The notes beneath the pieces were generated by a model. It saw nothing but the letters and a program-made list of their open reading frames with translations, searched no databases and was not told the origin of the DNA. From contig JAYRJU010000006.1 of assembly GCA_041906145.1 (NCBI GenBank), positions 1 to 64,000 on the forward strand: a stretch of 64,000 nt of DNA. Reading direction: 5' to 3'. This DNA is from SHVO01 sp041906145 (lineage in GTDB: Bacteria; Pseudomonadota; Alphaproteobacteria; Rhodospirillales; Rhodospirillaceae). Shown in pieces: positions 52,090 through 60,219 of the stretch. A program made the translations under genes and the position numbers. The stretch's first letter is position 1. Each line of letters opens with the position of its first letter.

Positions 52090-53163
52090 TCACAGTTCGC
52101 CGACGTAGGTGCCGAGGCGGCGGGCGGTGCGGATGAGCTGGCTGTCCTTGGCCACGAAGCGGGGCCCTGTGACGACATCGGCCAGGGGAATGTCCGTCAC
52201 GAGGCCGCCGCGCCAGGCGACCATGCGCTGGTTCTGGCCGGCGGCGAGCACGTGAACGGCCCGCGCGCCCATCGCCGAGGCCAACAAACGATCGAACATG
52301 GCGGGCGTTCCGCCGCGCTGGACGTGCCCGAGGACCGTACAGCGGGCATCGAAGCCGGTGCGCTGCTGGAGGCCGGTGGCGATCGCGATCCCGACGTTGC
52401 TGCCCTTGCGGCGTTCCTCGGCGGGCGGGGCAACGCCTTCGGCGACCACGACGAGCACGGGGCTCGGCCGGTCGTGGGTGATCTTGCGGACGTGGGCGGC
52501 CACGGCGTCGAGGTCGTAGGGGAACTCGGGCATGAGGATGACATCGGCGCCGCCGGCGATGCCGCCGAACAGCGCGATGAAGCCGCTGTCGCGGCCCATG
52601 ACCTCGAGCACCATGATGCGCCGGTGGCTGGCGGCGTGGGAGGCGAGCCGGTCGAGGGACTGGCCGACGATTTCCACCGCGGTGAAGAAGCCGACGGCGA
52701 ACTCAGTGCCGGGCACATCGTTATCGATGGTCTTGGGCACGCCGACCCAGGGAATGCCGACGCCGACCAGGAGCCGGTCGAACAACCGCATCGAGCCGTC
52801 CCCGCCAATCACCACCAATGCGTCGAGGCCGAGTTTCCTGATCGCCGCGCGCACGTCCTCGGAGCGGTCGGACGTGGTGCCGTCGGGTCCAGGAAACTTG
52901 AAGGGATCGCCCTTGGTCGTGGTGCCGAGGACCGTGCCGCCGGCCCGCAAGAGATCGCCGCGCACGGAATCGGCATTGAGCGGCAGGATATCCGGCGGAT
53001 CATTCAGAAGGCCGAGATGGCCGTTGCGCAGACCCACGACCTCCCAGCCGCGTCCGACGGCGGCGTCGGTGACCGCGCGGATGACGGCGTTGAGGCCGGC
53101 GCAATCCCCGCCGCTGGTGAGCACGCCGATTTTCCGAATCGCCGGACTTTTGACCTGCGTCAT
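52090..53163 (-). CDS. 6-phosphofructokinase
   Basis: The 357-residue enzyme phosphorylates fructose 6-phosphate in glycolysis. It shows KIGVLTSGGDCAGLNAVIRA, ALVVIGGDGSMRLFDRL, GVPKTIDNDVPGTEFAVGF, VMGRDSGFIAL and TVLGHVQRGGTPAMFDRLLA. The combination of G-G-D-G-S with P-K-T-I-D-N-D is that of the mixed group III enzymes: Gly in the first motif points to ATP, whereas pyrophosphate-using members usually have a second Asp there. ATG at 53163 follows GAGGGAG; the frame could start 23 codons earlier. It is transcribed alone. Confidence 0.92.
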   Translation of the reverse strand: MTQVKSPAIRKIGVLTSGGDCAGLNAVIRAVTDAAVGRGWEVVGLRNGHLGLLNDPPDILPLNADSVRGDLLRAGGTVLGTTTKGDPFKFPGPDGTTSDRSEDVRAAIRKLGLDALVVIGGDGSMRLFDRLLVGVGIPWVGVPKTIDNDVPGTEFAVGFFTAVEIVGQSLDRLASHAASHRRIMVLEVMGRDSGFIALFGGIAGGADVILMPEFPYDLDAVAAHVRKITHDRPSPVLVVVAEGVAPPAEERRKGSNVGIAIATGLQQRTGFDARCTVLGHVQRGGTPAMFDRLLASAMGARAVHVLAAGQNQRMVAWRGGLVTDIPLADVVTGPRFVAKDSQLIRTARRLGTYVGEL

Positions 53164-53368
53164 TTCGACTCCCTCACAATCCCGGTAGCTTTCCCGCTTC
53201 GCGAGGTTTGTGCAACCGGTGTTGCGGGACATTTGTTCCAGCTGGATGCGAAAACCGGGGGTGTGGGTAAAACTCCCGATTGGTGCGTCTTGATCGCCGT
53301 CAAAGCGTTACATCCGCGCGCGCGATACGGCTTCTTGAGTTGTACCGCTCAGCAGGATCCCTCGCCCC

Positions 53369-53956
53369 GTGACCGCGACCGCGTTTCCAGATTCCATCAA
53401 CCGCCTATCCCAAGACCATATCGACATGCGGCTGGCCTTGAACATGCTCGAGCGTGAAGTGGCGTCCGTGGCCCAGTACCATGCGCCCGACGGGGACGTG
53501 ATCGGCGGCGCCTGCCAGTACTTCGCCAACTTCCCAGCGCGGTGCCACCATCCCATCGAGGAGATGCTTTTCGATATCTTGCAGAGCCGCGCTCCCGAGG
53601 CGGCGAAGAGGGCCTCCGCGCCCGCACAACACGGCAAGATCGTCGCGCTGATCGGCGAGCTCGCGCTGATGGCTCGGAACCTGTTTATCGATCCGCCGAA
53701 ATGGCGTGTGCCGTTCTGCGCAACCGCGCGCAGCTTCATCGTTCTGAAGCGCGAGCATATCCGCGCGGAGGAAACGACGCTGTTCAGCCTCGCGCTCGAG
53801 CATCTGAAGCCGGAAGACTGGTACGCCATCGACCATGCCGCCAGCGCGGCGAACGCCCAGTGGAACGACGATCCCGCCAGCACGCGGGCGGCGGAGATCC
53901 TAGGGCTTAGGCTTGTCCGTGAAGCGCGCGCCAGTGGCGCTGCTCATCGAGCGTAG
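53369..53956 (+). CDS. hemerythrin-like HHE domain protein
   Basis: The 195-residue helical protein has histidine/acid pairs of a hemerythrin-type di-iron site: QDHIDMRLAL near residue 15, RCHHPIEEMLFDIL near 60, HGKIVALIGELA near 90 and LKREHIRAEETTLFSLA near 125. Such proteins bind oxygen or NO, or serve in iron stress. It is cytoplasmic, as no signal is seen. The start is GTG at 53369. Its last 50 bases overlap the end of the convergent chorismate mutase gene. Confidence 0.75.
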   Translation: MTATAFPDSINRLSQDHIDMRLALNMLEREVASVAQYHAPDGDVIGGACQYFANFPARCHHPIEEMLFDILQSRAPEAAKRASAPAQHGKIVALIGELALMARNLFIDPPKWRVPFCATARSFIVLKREHIRAEETTLFSLALEHLKPEDWYAIDHAASAANAQWNDDPASTRAAEILGLRLVREARASGAAHRA

Positions 53957-54314
53957 AAGCGTCGATCAGCGCGCGGTAGATCACTTCCACCGTTGACACC
54001 TTGCCGCTGTTCTTGGCGGCGATGCGCTTGGCGTTGTTCACAACTTCTTCCACGCGCGGGATCACGACCACGCCGGCTTCGGACGGTTTGAACTGAGCGG
54101 CTTGCGTAACGTAGTAGAGGCGTTCGCACAGCAACGGGACGATCTTCTCGTCCATGGCGTCGATGGCGGCGCGGACCTGAGCGAGCGACTTGAACTTGCG
54201 CGAAGCCCATTTCATCTTTTTCACGGCGCGTCTGGCCGGGACTTTCTGCGCCGGGGCTTTCTTCGCCGCAGCTTTCTTCTTCACCGTCGGCTTCGCTTTT
54301 TTCTTCGCTGCCAT
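53907..54314 (-). CDS. AroQ-type chorismate mutase with Lys/Ala-rich N-terminal tail
   Basis: The 135-residue protein has a 35-residue basic tail (KKKAKPTVKKKAAAKKAP) and then an all-helical chorismate mutase domain: SLAQVRAAIDAMDEKIVPLL, CERLYYVTQAAQFKPSEAGV and IPRVEEVVNNAKRIAAKNSG. The helix-1 arginine and the K/R positions of the active site fit conversion of chorismate to prephenate. A role as isochorismate-pyruvate lyase cannot be excluded, because the two share this fold. The basic tail is unusual and may bind nucleic acid or membranes. gshA lies nine bases upstream on the same strand. Confidence 0.75.
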   Translation of the reverse strand: MAAKKKAKPTVKKKAAAKKAPAQKVPARRAVKKMKWASRKFKSLAQVRAAIDAMDEKIVPLLCERLYYVTQAAQFKPSEAGVVVIPRVEEVVNNAKRIAAKNSGKVSTVEVIYRALIDASTLDEQRHWRALHGQA

Positions 54315-54323
54315 GTCTAGGTC

Positions 54324-55703
54324 CTAGTAGCTGAAGGCCTCGTAAGCCTTGGTCACATCGCCCTTCCAGGCGCCGTGATAGAGGCTGAGCATATGATCGG
54401 CGGGCGTTATTCCCGAAGCCGCCGTTTCACGCAACGGCGCGAGGAACTTTACTTCGTCCTGACCTTCGGAATTCACGCGGTTGCGGCCCTTGAGGCCGGC
54501 TTCAACGAGATCGAGCACTTGGTTGGCGATGTCCTGGCCGGTGCGTCCGGCGATCGTGGCCTTGAGACCGAGGGTGGGCGCGTCCGCGTAAAACTGAGCG
54601 CGTTCTTCCGCTGTCCAATTCTTGGCGATGTCCCAGGCGCCGTCGAGCGCGCCGCCGTCGTACAGAAGGCCGACCCAGAAGGCTGAGAGCGCACAGAGCC
54701 ACGGGCGGGGTCCGCAGTCGGCGCCGCGCACTTCGATGTAGTTCTTCACACGCGCTTCCGGGAACGCGGTGGACATATGATCGAACCAGTCGGCGATGGT
54801 AGGGATCTGGCCCGGGAGGGCGGCGAGCTTGCCGTTCATGAAGTCGCGGAACGATTGGCCGGCGACATCGATATGCTTGCCGCGGAAGACGAAGTACATC
54901 GGCACGTCGAGCAGATAGTCGACATAACGTTCAAAGCTCATGCCGTCTTCAAACGCGAACGGCAAAAGTCCGGTGCGCACGGGATCGGTGTTCTTCCAGA
55001 TCACGCCGCGCCAGGACAGCGCGCCGTTGGGCTTGCCTTCCTTGAACGGCGAGTTGGCCCACAGGGCGGTGGCGAGCGGTTGAAACGCGAGCGCGACCCG
55101 CAGCTTCTTGACCATGTCGCTTTCCGAACCGTAGTCGAGGTTCGCCTGCACGGTGCAGGTGCGCGTCATCATATCGAGGCCCATGGTGCCGACCGTGGGC
55201 ATGTACTCACGCATGATCTTGTAGCGGCCCTTGGGCATCCAGGGAATATCGTCACGCGTCCAGTTGGGCGTGAAACCGAGGCCGAGCATGCCGATGCCGA
55301 GTTCATCGCCGACGGCTTTCACCTGCGTCAGATGTTCACAGATCTCGCCGCAGGTCTGATGGATATTGTCGAGCGGCGCGCCGGAGAGTTCGAACTGGCC
55401 GCCGGGCTCGAGGGACACTGTGCCCTTGCCCTTGGCGCGCAGCGAAATGAGTTTGCCGTCCTCGGGCACGCCTTCCCAGCCGAAGCGGGTCAGACCTTCG
55501 AGAAGCGCGCGGATGCCCCCTTTTCCAGATTGGGGATCTCCCTCGTACGGCACGGGACGGAACGTGCCCTTATAGTAAGGAAACTTTTCGTGCTCGGTGC
55601 CGACGCGCCATTGGTCTTTGGGCTTCGATCCGCCGGCCAGCGTTTCAATGAGCTGGGCCTTCGACGTAATCGGGTCGGCCTTTTCGGAACGGAAGGACGT
55701 CAT
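54324..55703 (-). CDS. gshA: glutamate-cysteine ligase, plant/alphaproteobacterial type
   Basis: The 459-residue enzyme makes gamma-glutamylcysteine, the first step of glutathione synthesis. Family motifs are WRVGTEHEKFPY, SLEPGGQFELSGAPLDNIHQTC, MPKGRYKIMREYMPTVGTMGLDMM, TCTVQANLDYGSESDM and YIEVRGADCGPRPWLCALSAFWVGLLYD. The paired cysteines include ones that form redox-sensitive disulfides in plant GshA. ATG at 55703 is used, 11 codons inside the longest frame. It lies downstream of rsmE, an arrangement common in alphaproteobacteria, and upstream of the chorismate mutase gene. Confidence 0.95.
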   Translation of the reverse strand: MTSFRSEKADPITSKAQLIETLAGGSKPKDQWRVGTEHEKFPYYKGTFRPVPYEGDPQSGKGGIRALLEGLTRFGWEGVPEDGKLISLRAKGKGTVSLEPGGQFELSGAPLDNIHQTCGEICEHLTQVKAVGDELGIGMLGLGFTPNWTRDDIPWMPKGRYKIMREYMPTVGTMGLDMMTRTCTVQANLDYGSESDMVKKLRVALAFQPLATALWANSPFKEGKPNGALSWRGVIWKNTDPVRTGLLPFAFEDGMSFERYVDYLLDVPMYFVFRGKHIDVAGQSFRDFMNGKLAALPGQIPTIADWFDHMSTAFPEARVKNYIEVRGADCGPRPWLCALSAFWVGLLYDGGALDGAWDIAKNWTAEERAQFYADAPTLGLKATIAGRTGQDIANQVLDLVEAGLKGRNRVNSEGQDEVKFLAPLRETAASGITPADHMLSLYHGAWKGDVTKAYEAFSY

Positions 55704-55810
55704 CGCGAAAGCGCCTCTTATAGACGGCGCATCCACATGTTGCGCGGCCCCTAGGAAAATATTGCTTTGTACTTAAGGCATCCCCGGACGGGCCGCCAGC
55801 CCCCCGGGAC

Positions 55811-56533
55811 TTAGGACCAATCCCCGCGCAGGGCCTGCCAGCAGGCGAGGGCGGCAAAAGCCGCCGTTTCCGCGCGCAGGATTCGCGGTCCAAGGCCCAC
55901 GCCCACGGCGGAAGAGTGTTGCGCCAGGGCCTCGTGCTCCACCTGGGCAAAGCCGCCCTCGGGACCCACAAGGAACGCGCAGGCGTCGGGGGCTTCGTTC
56001 CGCAACGCCGGCGCGATGGGCAGGCCGCCGCCGGTTTCATCCAGATAGTAGAGCCGCCGCGCCGCCGGCCAGCCGGCGAGGAACGCGTCGAAGTTTTGCG
56101 CCGGTTGGATGACAGGGACCGACAACCGCTCGCATTGCTCGGCCGCTTCGATGGTGATCGACCTCATACGGTCGAAGTTGATGCGGCTGACGTCGGTGTG
56201 GCGAGTCATGACGGGCAGCAACGCCGAGACGCCAAGTTCGGTGGCCTTCTCGACGATCATGTCGATGCGCTTCACGGGCGCGAACGCGAGCCAGAGATCG
56301 GGCGTGGTCGTCTGATCGCGCAACTTCTCCTCAAGCTCGAACACCACATGACGTTTGGAAGGCGTCTGCACGCGCGCGCGCCACTCCCCGTCCCGGCCGT
56401 TGAACAGCGCCACGGGATCGGACGGCGCGCGGCGCATGACATGCAGCAGATAATGCGCCTGCGCCTCAGTGGCGGCGACGGAGGCGCCGGCGCTCAGGGC
56501 ATTGTCGACAAAGAGACGGAGGGGTTTTGCCAT
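55811..56533 (-). CDS. rsmE: 16S rRNA m3U1498 methyltransferase RsmE
   Basis: The 240-residue SPOUT-class enzyme methylates U1498 of 16S rRNA. The N-terminal PUA-like part (LRLFVDNALSAGASVAATEAQAHYLLHVMR) is followed by the knotted domain with VKRIDMIVEKATELGVSALLPVMTRHTD, AFLVGPEGGFAQVEHEAL and LGPRILRAETAAFAAL, which bind S-adenosylmethionine. ATG at 56533 is preferred over a TTG three codons earlier. It is divergent from ubiA with a gap of 108 bases. Confidence 0.95.
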   Translation of the reverse strand: MAKPLRLFVDNALSAGASVAATEAQAHYLLHVMRRAPSDPVALFNGRDGEWRARVQTPSKRHVVFELEEKLRDQTTTPDLWLAFAPVKRIDMIVEKATELGVSALLPVMTRHTDVSRINFDRMRSITIEAAEQCERLSVPVIQPAQNFDAFLAGWPAARRLYYLDETGGGLPIAPALRNEAPDACAFLVGPEGGFAQVEHEALAQHSSAVGVGLGPRILRAETAAFAALACWQALRGDWS

Positions 56534-56641
56534 GCTGATCAAAGGACCCGATAAAATACGCGAGACGTCACCCGGGGGCTTGTTCCTCGGGCGTAAGGTT
56601 GCGAAAACCTAGCCAAGCGTTTGACATTGTATTGACCTCGA

Positions 56642-57646
56642 ATGGCTGAGCAAAGCGTACATACCGATATCCTGCGCGGGAGCTGGGTGGACCGTGTTCT
56701 GCCGCGTTTCGCGCGCCCCTACGCGCGGCTGATGCGCCTGGACCGGCCGATCGGCTTCTGGCTGCTGCTGATCCCGGGCTGGTGGAGCCTCACGCTGGCG
56801 GCGCGCGGCGAACCGAATGTGGAGCTGATGGTCTTGTTCCTGGCGGGCGCGATCCTGATGCGTGGCGCCGGGTGCACCATCAATGACATTGTGGATCGGG
56901 ATTTCGACGCCAAGGTGGCGCGCACACGGACGCGGCCTATCCCGGCGGGCGAGATCAGCGTGCGGGCGGCGGTGGTGTTCCTTGCCGCGCAGCTCGCGCT
57001 TTCGCTGGCGATCCTGCTCCAGTTCAATTGGTTCGCGATCGGCGTGGGGGCCTCATCGCTGCTCCTGATCGCGGTTTATCCGTTTATGAAGCGGATCACC
57101 TACTGGCCGCAGGCGTGGCTGGGGCTGACGTTCAATTGGGGCGCGCTTCTGGGATGGGCGGCGGCGCGCGGAAGCCTCGAACAGGACGCGCTTGTACTGT
57201 ATGCGGCCGGTTTCTTCTGGACCTTAGGCTACGACACCATCTACGCCCACCAGGATAAGGACGATGACGCCCTGATCGGCGTGAAGTCCTCCGCTCTCGC
57301 GCTGGGCCGCGCCACGCGGCCGTTCGTGGCGGCGTGCTACGGGATCGCCTTTGGGCTCCTCCTGCTGGGCGCGTGGCCGATGATGATCGGGCCGTGGCCG
57401 AAGGTATTGGTGGGCCTCGCCGCGGTGCATCTGGCGTGGCAGGTGCTCACCTTGAAGATCGACGATCCGATGAACTGCCTCGCGCGCTTCAAATCGAACC
57501 GCGATTTCGGGCTCATCGTGCTGGCGGCGATGATGGCGCACAACCTCGCGTACCGCATTCCGCGCTGGGTGGAGGCCGAGTTCTTCGGCCAGAAGCCACC
57601 GTGCATCAAGTATGTGCACACGGACGAATTGGTGTGCCCCGAGTAG
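56642..57646 (+). CDS. ubiA: 4-hydroxybenzoate polyprenyltransferase UbiA
   Basis: The 334-residue membrane enzyme joins a polyprenyl chain to 4-hydroxybenzoate in ubiquinone synthesis. RLMRLDRPIGFWLLLIPGWW is the family start, NDIVDRDFDAKVARTRTRPI is the first Asp-rich motif and DTIYAHQDKDDDALIGVKSSAL the second; both bind magnesium-diphosphate. About eight membrane helices are visible. The C-terminal tail (FFGQKPPCIKYVHTDELVCPE) is short and hydrophilic. No ribosome binding site is visible before the ATG. Confidence 0.95.
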   Translation: MAEQSVHTDILRGSWVDRVLPRFARPYARLMRLDRPIGFWLLLIPGWWSLTLAARGEPNVELMVLFLAGAILMRGAGCTINDIVDRDFDAKVARTRTRPIPAGEISVRAAVVFLAAQLALSLAILLQFNWFAIGVGASSLLLIAVYPFMKRITYWPQAWLGLTFNWGALLGWAAARGSLEQDALVLYAAGFFWTLGYDTIYAHQDKDDDALIGVKSSALALGRATRPFVAACYGIAFGLLLLGAWPMMIGPWPKVLVGLAAVHLAWQVLTLKIDDPMNCLARFKSNRDFGLIVLAAMMAHNLAYRIPRWVEAEFFGQKPPCIKYVHTDELVCPE

Positions 57647-58111
57647 CGGCGGCGCGAGCTATGCGTTGATCGCACTTTACGACCCGCCCCTGGGCGACAT
57701 GGGCGACAGGCGACATCTGGCGATTTTCGGTGCGGCGTTAAGAGGTTGAGTGATTTTTCGGCGCGGGCGACATCCGGGCGACAGGCGGCGACACCCAGGC
57801 TTTTATGGGTAGAAGCTATGCGTTTGAGAAAGGTCTCGAGCGGGCGCGCGCGTTGCCGCCGCCGTTTTGGTCTCGCGATTCACAATGTCAAAGAGCCACC
57901 GAACCCAAGCGAAAGGGCTCGAATCGCATTATGATGCGCGCTCACCCGATTTTTCGTCGAGCGATATTTGCAGGCGCGCGGAATTTAATGATTCAAAAAA
58001 TCGGAAGTGTGTATCGGACGAGTCGCCCCCATCCCGCGAAATTATACCAGAGATAAATTCGCTCGCGGCGGTGTACGCCGCGAGCGAATACAGAGACCGC
58101 GCCGGCGCGCG
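57647..58111. other. gap with GGGCGACA repeats, no gene assigned
   Basis: The 465-base gap between ubiA and the HD-GYP gene (convergent) contains two similar blocks made of G-G-C-G-A-C-A units at 57692-57716 and 57765-57793, followed by AT-richer sequence. No reading frame has a credible start and domain. Confidence 0.5.
57692..57793. repeat. two blocks of GGCGACA units
   Basis: Block one (57692-57716) reads GGGCGACAT-GGGCGACAGGCGACAT. Block two (57765-57793) reads GGGCGACAT-CC-GGGCGACAGGCGGCGACA. The blocks share an 18-base pattern with a two-base insertion and lie 48 bases apart. Confidence 0.6.
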
Positions 58112-59890
58112 TTACTCGGCGGCTTGGGCCGGTTTCGGCTGGGGCGGTTGGAGGTATTGGTTGATGTCGACTTTGTCGATCTGCTCGGGGCGCAGAAACT
58201 GTTCGGCGTATTCGAGGTAGGCGCCCGAGCGCAGGAAGAGTTCGAACAAGTCCGGATCGACGTGTTTGTCCTTCTTCATGAAGGAGAGGATCTTCAAGCT
58301 CTCGGAGAGGGTCTTGGCCTTCTTGTACGGACGGTCGGCCGCGGTGAGCGCCTCGAAGATATCGGCGATGCCCATCATCTTCGCGGGCCAGGACATCTGA
58401 TCGCCCGTGAGCTTGTTGGGATAGCCGGTGCCGTCGATCTTCTCGTGATGGCCCCCTGCGTATTCCGGCACCTTCTTGAGGTGCTTCGGGAAGGGCATCT
58501 CGTTCAGCATTTCGATGGTCAGCACGATGTGATCGTTGATCTTGCGGCGTTCGTCGTCGTTGAGGGTGCCGCGCTGGATGCACATATTGAGGACCTCGCC
58601 GAGGTTATATTCGGCTTCGCTGTGTTCCGGCAGATCGGCCATGAGCTGTTCCCAGCCCTCGGGCGGCGGCGGCGCCTTCTCCAACAACTTGGCTTCCGTC
58701 CAGGACAGGCCGAGCTTGCGGTCGAAGTAGCGGTACCACTTCTGCTTCGCGATCTCCCTCACCTTGTCCTGCTTCTCCTGGGACATGAACTCGCCGCCGA
58801 TGTTGCTTTCGGCGATGAACTCCCACTGCTTCTTCAGCTCCTCGCAGCGGTCCTTGAACTTCTTGCGTTCAATGCGCGCGTTTTTGCCCTTTGCGATGGA
58901 CTTGAGCATCTTGATCTCGGCGTCGCGCTGCAGGATCTCGAAGCGGTGACGGATTTCATGAATGCGGTCGTAGATCGTCTGGAGCTTGGTGGCCTTATCG
59001 ACGACGTATTCGGGCGTGGTGACTTTGCCGATGTCGTGCAGCCAGGCCGCCACATGCAGCTCGTACCACTGCGTTTCGTCGAGCTTGAAATCCTTGAACA
59101 CGCCCTCGGTGGCCGCTTGCGCCTTGGTGGCGAGCATCTTCGTGAGTTCGGGCACGCGCTGGCAGTGACCGCCGGTGTAGGGGGACTTCGCGTCAATTGC
59201 GTGCGCCATGACCTTGATGAGGCTGTCCATCAGGGCTTTCTGCGCTTCGATCAGGTTCTGGTTATCGATAGCGACGGCGGCCTGTGAGGCCAGAGCGCCA
59301 ACAGTGCGCTGCACATCCTTGGAGAAGGGAATGACGTTGCCGTTTTCGTCCTGCGCATTGATGAGCTGCAGCACGCCGGTGACTTCGTCGGAGTAATTCT
59401 TGAGTGGAATGCAAAGGAACGACTTGGAGCGGTAGCCCGTGCCCTGGTCGAACTTCTTGGTGCCGGTGAAGTCGAAGCCTTCGGCCGTGTAGGCGTCCTC
59501 GATGTTGATGGCTTCTTTCTTCAGCGCGCACGCGGCCGAGACGTTGGAGAAGTTCGGCTCGTTGGTGTCGGCCTTGTACATGCGCACCGGGGGGAACGGG
59601 ATGGGAATGCCCGTGGTGCCGCCCATGGCGATCTTGAGGGAGCCCGTGCGCACGATGACAAATTTCAACGTGTTGTCTTCCGTGCGCAGATAGAGCGTAC
59701 CGCCGTCGGCGTTGGTGATGTCGATAGCTTCCAGAAGGATGCGTTCGGTCAGGCGGTCGTGGTTCCGTTCGGCCGATAGAGCCAGGCCGATCTCGATCAG
59801 CCGCTCCAGCCCGCTTGCCCCGCCGCGCACGCTATCGCCGTCCATGACCGTCTCCGAACCCTCTGTCCGCGCTTTGCTTACGCCGGACAT
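58112..59890 (-). CDS. GAF and HD-GYP domain cyclic-di-GMP-type phosphodiesterase
   Basis: The 592-residue protein has an N-terminal GAF sensor (about residues 30-200; ITNADGGTLYLRTEDNTLKF, YRSKSFLCIPLKNYSDEVTGVLQLIN). The C-terminal HD-GYP domain has AHAIDAKSPYTGGHCQRV, WLHDIGKV near 282-288 and HHEKIDGTGYPNKL near 484. All metal and catalytic motifs are kept, so it probably cleaves cyclic di-GMP or a related signal. Between HDIGK and HHEK there are about 130 more residues than usual, highly charged and helical (EILQRDAEIKMLKSIAKGKN), as in one known GAF/HD-GYP subgroup. A Pro-rich tail ends the protein. The start may be further inside; no strong ribosome binding site is seen. Confidence 0.9.
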   Translation of the reverse strand: MSGVSKARTEGSETVMDGDSVRGGASGLERLIEIGLALSAERNHDRLTERILLEAIDITNADGGTLYLRTEDNTLKFVIVRTGSLKIAMGGTTGIPIPFPPVRMYKADTNEPNFSNVSAACALKKEAINIEDAYTAEGFDFTGTKKFDQGTGYRSKSFLCIPLKNYSDEVTGVLQLINAQDENGNVIPFSKDVQRTVGALASQAAVAIDNQNLIEAQKALMDSLIKVMAHAIDAKSPYTGGHCQRVPELTKMLATKAQAATEGVFKDFKLDETQWYELHVAAWLHDIGKVTTPEYVVDKATKLQTIYDRIHEIRHRFEILQRDAEIKMLKSIAKGKNARIERKKFKDRCEELKKQWEFIAESNIGGEFMSQEKQDKVREIAKQKWYRYFDRKLGLSWTEAKLLEKAPPPPEGWEQLMADLPEHSEAEYNLGEVLNMCIQRGTLNDDERRKINDHIVLTIEMLNEMPFPKHLKKVPEYAGGHHEKIDGTGYPNKLTGDQMSWPAKMMGIADIFEALTAADRPYKKAKTLSESLKILSFMKKDKHVDPDLFELFLRSGAYLEYAEQFLRPEQIDKVDINQYLQPPQPKPAQAAE

Positions 59891-60219
59891 CGCACTTCAT
59901 GTCCTTGTCCTACGCTCCTTTTAAATAAGGAGTGCAGGACCACCCTCACCGGGTGACACCTTGGCCGCCTAGGCGTTGCCGTGTCAATTTCTGATCGCAT
60001 TTTGTGCGACCAAACAGCGGGTTAAAGGAAAAATACAAACGCTCTCTTAACGTTCGGCATCTTAGGCCCACAGCCGTCAAACGACAAGGCTGGGACGTTT
60101 ATTCTCTTAGCGGTTGCGCCAACGGCCGGTGGGGACGCTTCCTTGACGTGTCCGTTGAGAGGCCGTTAAGTGGTTGGACAATCACCCGTTTCCTGACGTT
60201 CAAGGCCGAGCGAGCGCGC
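59891..60219. other. divergent gap between the HD-GYP gene and ubiD
   Basis: The 329-base gap holds an imperfect 34-base palindrome at 59907-59940 (GTCCTACGCTCCTT against AAGGAGTGCAGGAC, with G-T pairs). Promoters for both genes must lie here, but no clear -35/-10 pair could be fixed. An open frame extends upstream from ubiD through part of the gap without domain content. Confidence 0.4.

Noticed and set aside
58007..59287. 426-codon plus-strand frame opposite the HD-GYP gene
   Set aside because: It is a mirror of a GC-rich real gene and has no recognisable motif.
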